From Flavobacteriales bacterium (GTDB lineage: Bacteria; Bacteroidota; Bacteroidia; Flavobacteriales; Flavobacteriaceae): DNA of 8,800 nt. Under the pieces are notes generated by a model, which did not search any database, was not told the DNA's origin, and worked only from the letters and a program-made list of their open reading frames with translations. The stretch's first letter is position 1; every line of letters begins with the position of its first letter. The stretch covers positions 1 through 8,800 of the forward strand of contig JALWYR010000016.1 in the NCBI GenBank assembly GCA_027003085.1. The letters are read 5' to 3'. The translations under genes were made by a program, and so were the position numbers. Shown in pieces: positions 7,309 through 8,800 of the stretch.

Positions 7309-7695
7309 ATGGCAGTAGAACATCTTACTTTACAAAAATTCAAAGACCAAATCTTTGACTACGAAAACGAAAAAGAGTGGAAATACAAGGGTGATGTCCC
7401 CGCTATCGTGGACTTTTATGCCGATTGGTGTCAGCCTTGTAAAATGATTGCCCCCATCATGGAAAAATTGCAAGAAAAATACGAGGGCAAACTCAAAATT
7501 TGGAAATTGGACACCGAGGCCGAACGCGAATTGGCCGCCATGTTCGGCATTCGTAACATTCCGTCGGTGTTGTTCATTCCCATGGAAGGCACGCCCATGA
7601 TGCAAGTGGGTGCCCTGCCCGAACACATCTACGAAGAAATCATCCACAAGGAATTGCTCAAAGACGAGCCCAAAGAAGAAAACAAGGAAAATTAA
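7309..7695 (+). CDS. Thioredoxin with a WCQPC active site
   Basis: The 128-residue cytoplasmic protein has a complete thioredoxin fold: IVDFYADWCQPCKMIAPIM around the redox pair C41/C44, and IRNIPSVLF with the cis-proline at P85. It has no signal peptide. It would reduce protein disulfides using electrons from thioredoxin reductase. Two features differ from the E. coli type: Gln replaces Gly between the cysteines (WCQPC for WCGPC), and the N-terminal part carries a charged insert (residues ~17-29, DYENEKEWKYKGD) that I recall from other Bacteroidota thioredoxins. The tail is strongly charged (KDEPKEENKEN). The frame is open from 7270, but ATG 7309 is chosen because the upstream codons overlap the promoter. 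A hairpin terminator follows 27 bases after the stop. Confidence 0.95.
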   Translation: MAVEHLTLQKFKDQIFDYENEKEWKYKGDVPAIVDFYADWCQPCKMIAPIMEKLQEKYEGKLKIWKLDTEAERELAAMFGIRNIPSVLFIPMEGTPMMQVGALPEHIYEEIIHKELLKDEPKEENKEN

Positions 7696-7722
7696 TTTCG
7701 TTTGGCCCGAAAATCGTAAATT

Positions 7723-7747
7723 GCCCTGCAAATCGCAGGGCTTTTTT
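7723..7747 (+). terminator. Rho-independent terminator of the thioredoxin gene, abutting the folB start
   Basis: A 7-bp GC-rich stem pairs GCCCTGC (7723-7729) with GCAGGGC (7735-7741) around the loop AAATC, followed by six T residues (7742-7747). The T run ends directly at the folB ATG (7748), so there is no room for a separate folB promoter after it. Confidence 0.85.
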
Positions 7748-8110
7748 ATGGATTATTTTGTGCTGGACGAAATGCTTTTTCATGCCGACCACGGCTGTTT
7801 GGATGCCGAAAAGCGCACCGGAGGCGAGTTTTCGGTCAGTTTGACGTTGGGTCTCGACCTTTCGGAGCCCGCCCGGACCGACCGTTTGGATGGCGCCCTT
7901 AACTATGCCGATGTATATGCCTATGTGGCCCGCGAAATGCGCATCCATTCCGACCTGATGGAGCATGCCGCCGCCCGGATTGTGCGCGCCGTTTTCGACC
8001 AATTCCCGCAAATACAATTTGTGCGCATCGTTTTTTCGAAGCTCCATCCCCCTTTGCCGGGACAAATGAAGCGCGCTTCGGTGATTTTGGAACGCCACCG
8101 GAACGGGTAA
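7748..8110 (+). CDS. folB: Dihydroneopterin aldolase
   Basis: The 120-residue product is the usual length for FolB, which cleaves 7,8-dihydroneopterin to 6-hydroxymethyl-dihydropterin and glycolaldehyde in folate biosynthesis and forms an octamer in the cytoplasm. Visible family features are MLFHADHGCLDAEK at 9-22 with the conserved Glu (E21), LNYADVYAYV at 51-60 with Y53, LMEHAA at 70-75 with the pterin-anchoring Glu E72, the conserved Lys K98 in FSKLHPPLPG, and a closing SVILERHR. The common KPxAPIPG reads KLHPPLPG here, a mild change. M1 at 7748 gives the alignment expected for the family; M9 at 7772 would remove the first strand. Upstream the frame overlaps the thioredoxin gene without coding character. 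The ATG sits directly at the T run of the thioredoxin terminator, so expression probably depends on readthrough or on a weak start inside that region. No hairpin terminator is evident directly after the stop. Confidence 0.93.
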   Translation: MDYFVLDEMLFHADHGCLDAEKRTGGEFSVSLTLGLDLSEPARTDRLDGALNYADVYAYVAREMRIHSDLMEHAAARIVRAVFDQFPQIQFVRIVFSKLHPPLPGQMKRASVILERHRNG

Positions 8111-8185
8111 TGACGATTTGTTTTGACATTTTTTTGGTAACGCTTCGGCGTCCTCCGGTCGCCTTCGCGGCTCCACAAGCCGTCG

Positions 8186-8340
8186 GGGCGCCGGCGGCGG
8201 AATAAGATTCCGCTGCCGGCGGCGCAAAGATTAGCGGCAATTACTTTCGTTGCAGGATTTACCAATTGTTCAACGCTTTGTAAAAAACTCCGTCGTTTTT
8301 TGCGCCGCCGGCCCCGCGCTTATGCGCGGCGCCGGCGCCC
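8186..8340. repeat. 155-bp element with nested inverted repeats
   Basis: The ends are perfect 11-bp inverted repeats, GGGCGCCGGCG (8186-8196) and CGCCGGCGCCC (8330-8340). Inside lies a second perfect pair of 14 bp, GCCGGCGGCGCAAA (8215-8228) and TTTGCGCCGCCGGC (8299-8312), around a 70-base spacer of much lower GC (8229-8298). Each GC-rich flank can also fold by itself: GCCGGCGGCGGAAT (8190-8203) pairs with ATTCCGCTGCCGGC (8207-8220) over the loop AAG with one G-T pair, and 8304-8319 pairs with 8324-8339 over TTAT with two mismatches. No target-site duplication is visible and no protein is encoded, so a miniature transposable element is possible but unproven. Confidence 0.6.
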
Positions 8341-8662
8341 TTGGTCTTGCTCCGCGGCTGCGGCAGCCCTGCGGTCTGCCTTCGCAAAGGCGGGGAGCCA
8401 TCGCCTTCCCATGGCCGGCTTGCAAATCCGCGGCTTGTCTCCCCGCCTGCTCCACAAGCCTGCGGCTTCCAAGAGCCCATACCAAAGGCCGCGCCTTGTC
8501 TTGTTCCGCGGCTTCGGGAACCTACGGCTTCCAAAGGCCGGCGCCACAGGCCGCGCCTTGTTTCCCTCCGCATGCTTCGGAGCCGCCTGCGGCGTCTCCT
8601 CGCGGCCCTCGGAGCCCTTCGGTCTCCTCGGGTTGCGGCGAACCCGTCTTGCGGTTTCGCCT
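8341..8662. repeat. GC-rich array of short degenerate hairpin repeats
   Basis: Base composition rises sharply compared with the genes around it. Short stems follow one another: GGCTGC/GCAGCC (8356-8368), AAGCC/GGCTT (8456-8468), GTTCC/GGAAC (8503-8521), CTCCG/CGGAG (8566-8582), GCCGC/GCGGC (8582-8593), CTCC/GGAG (8596-8614) and CGGGTT/AACCCG (8629-8646). Stem sequences differ while loops often hold CTTCG- or CTGCGG-like bases. The 12-mer GCTCCACAAGCC occurs both here (8449-8460) and before the 155-bp element (8170-8181), linking the two parts. Function unknown; it resembles clusters of REP-like sequences only in general form. Confidence 0.6.
8461..8584. repeat. Imperfect tandem duplication of a 62-bp unit
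   Basis: Unit 8461-8522 and unit 8523-8584 align in register: CGGCTTCCAA recurs at 8463-8472 and 8525-8534, and AGGCCGCGCCTTGT at 8486-8499 and 8548-8561, both exactly 62 bases apart. Between these blocks the units have diverged. The sequence before 8461 looks like a further, more decayed copy. Confidence 0.6.
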
Positions 8663-8752
8663 TCAATATTTGCAGTAGCGGAGCATAAATCGGCGTTCAA
8701 ATGTTCGATGTTCATTATTTGAGGGCGGCTTGTAATGTTTTTTGTTTTCCTT

Positions 8753-8784
8753 GTTCTTTCTTTTGCTCGTCCAAAAGAAAGAAC
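8753..8784. repeat. Perfect 13-bp inverted repeat, possible bidirectional terminator
   Basis: GTTCTTTCTTTTG (8753-8765) and CAAAAGAAAGAAC (8772-8784) pair perfectly over the loop CTCGTC. The stem is pyrimidine on one arm and purine on the other. I recall similar intergenic motifs being frequent in Bacteroidota genomes. The stem is AT-rich and lacks a distinct T run after either arm, so a terminator role is only a possibility. Confidence 0.6.
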
Positions 8785-8800
8785 CAAATCATTAAAAATG

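Larger units (their letters stand above)
8111..8800. other. Non-coding region with GC-rich repeats and hairpins
   Basis: No credible gene is seen in these 690 bases. Open frames exist on both strands, but they overlap each other, are rich in Arg, Ala, Pro and Gly, match no family I know, and owe their length to the lack of stop codons in GC-rich sequence. The region contains, in order, a T-rich stretch after folB, a small hairpin ACGC-TTCG-GCGT (8140-8151), the nested inverted-repeat element (8186-8340), a GC-rich repeat array (8341-8662), an AT-richer stretch, and a 13-bp inverted repeat (8753-8784). An ATG at the last three bases could begin another gene but cannot be judged. Confidence 0.75.

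Noticed and set aside
7658..8227. 189-codon minus-strand frame opposite folB
   Set aside because: folB on the plus strand shows its catalytic residues in order, and the minus-strand product matches nothing I know.
8282..8301. AAAAAAC/GTTTTTT palindrome as a folB terminator
   Set aside because: The stem is almost only A-T, lies more than 170 bases after folB, and belongs to the spacer of the nested inverted-repeat element.
8341..8662. CRISPR array
   Set aside because: Repeats are degenerate, irregularly spaced and not separated by unique spacers of constant length; no cas gene is present.
8259..8787. Several overlapping frames of 115-155 codons on both strands in the GC-rich region
   Set aside because: The products are low-complexity (Arg, Ala, Pro, Gly), overlap in all frames, and the underlying DNA is hairpin repeat.

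Overview
The window looks like a chromosomal segment from a member of the Bacteroidota. Four things in the sequence point there: a SusC/RagA-type TonB-dependent receptor, -7 promoter boxes of the TAnnTTTG type (sometimes with a matching -33 TTTG) in front of nearly every gene, almost no Shine-Dalgarno sequences, and gene families in the form usual for that phylum. I cannot place it below phylum level.

Layout. The left third is on the minus strand: the N-terminal 441 codons of a SusC-like receptor cut by the window edge (1-1325), preceded by a 423-residue outer-membrane beta-barrel protein of unclear family (1428-2699). The remaining genes are all on the plus strand: a K+-dependent membrane pyrophosphatase, probably Na+-pumping (2869-5022); a small membrane-anchored four-cysteine protein that resembles the NqrM type (5141-5422); a short Ppx/GppA phosphatase (5470-6366); YaaA (6496-7248); a thioredoxin with a WCQPC active site (7309-7695); and dihydroneopterin aldolase FolB (7748-8110). 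Clear hairpin terminators follow the pyrophosphatase and the thioredoxin. Most plus-strand genes have their own promoter-like box, so this is a row of separate units rather than one operon.

How the genes relate. The pyrophosphatase hydrolyses PPi to build an ion gradient, and the Ppx/GppA protein would release phosphate from polyphosphate or (p)ppGpp-type substrates. If the small cysteine protein is NqrM-like, it would add a second link to sodium bioenergetics (maturation of Na+-NQR). YaaA and thioredoxin are oxidative-stress and redox housekeeping functions, and FolB is folate biosynthesis.

The right end (8111-8800) has no credible gene. It holds the least ordinary sequence of the window: a nested inverted-repeat element of 155 bp (8186-8340), then about 300 bp of strongly GC-rich degenerate repeats made of many short hairpins with an imperfect 62-bp tandem duplication, and finally a perfect 13-bp inverted repeat near the edge. 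I found no CRISPR array, tRNA, rRNA, transposase, or evident new multi-gene system.
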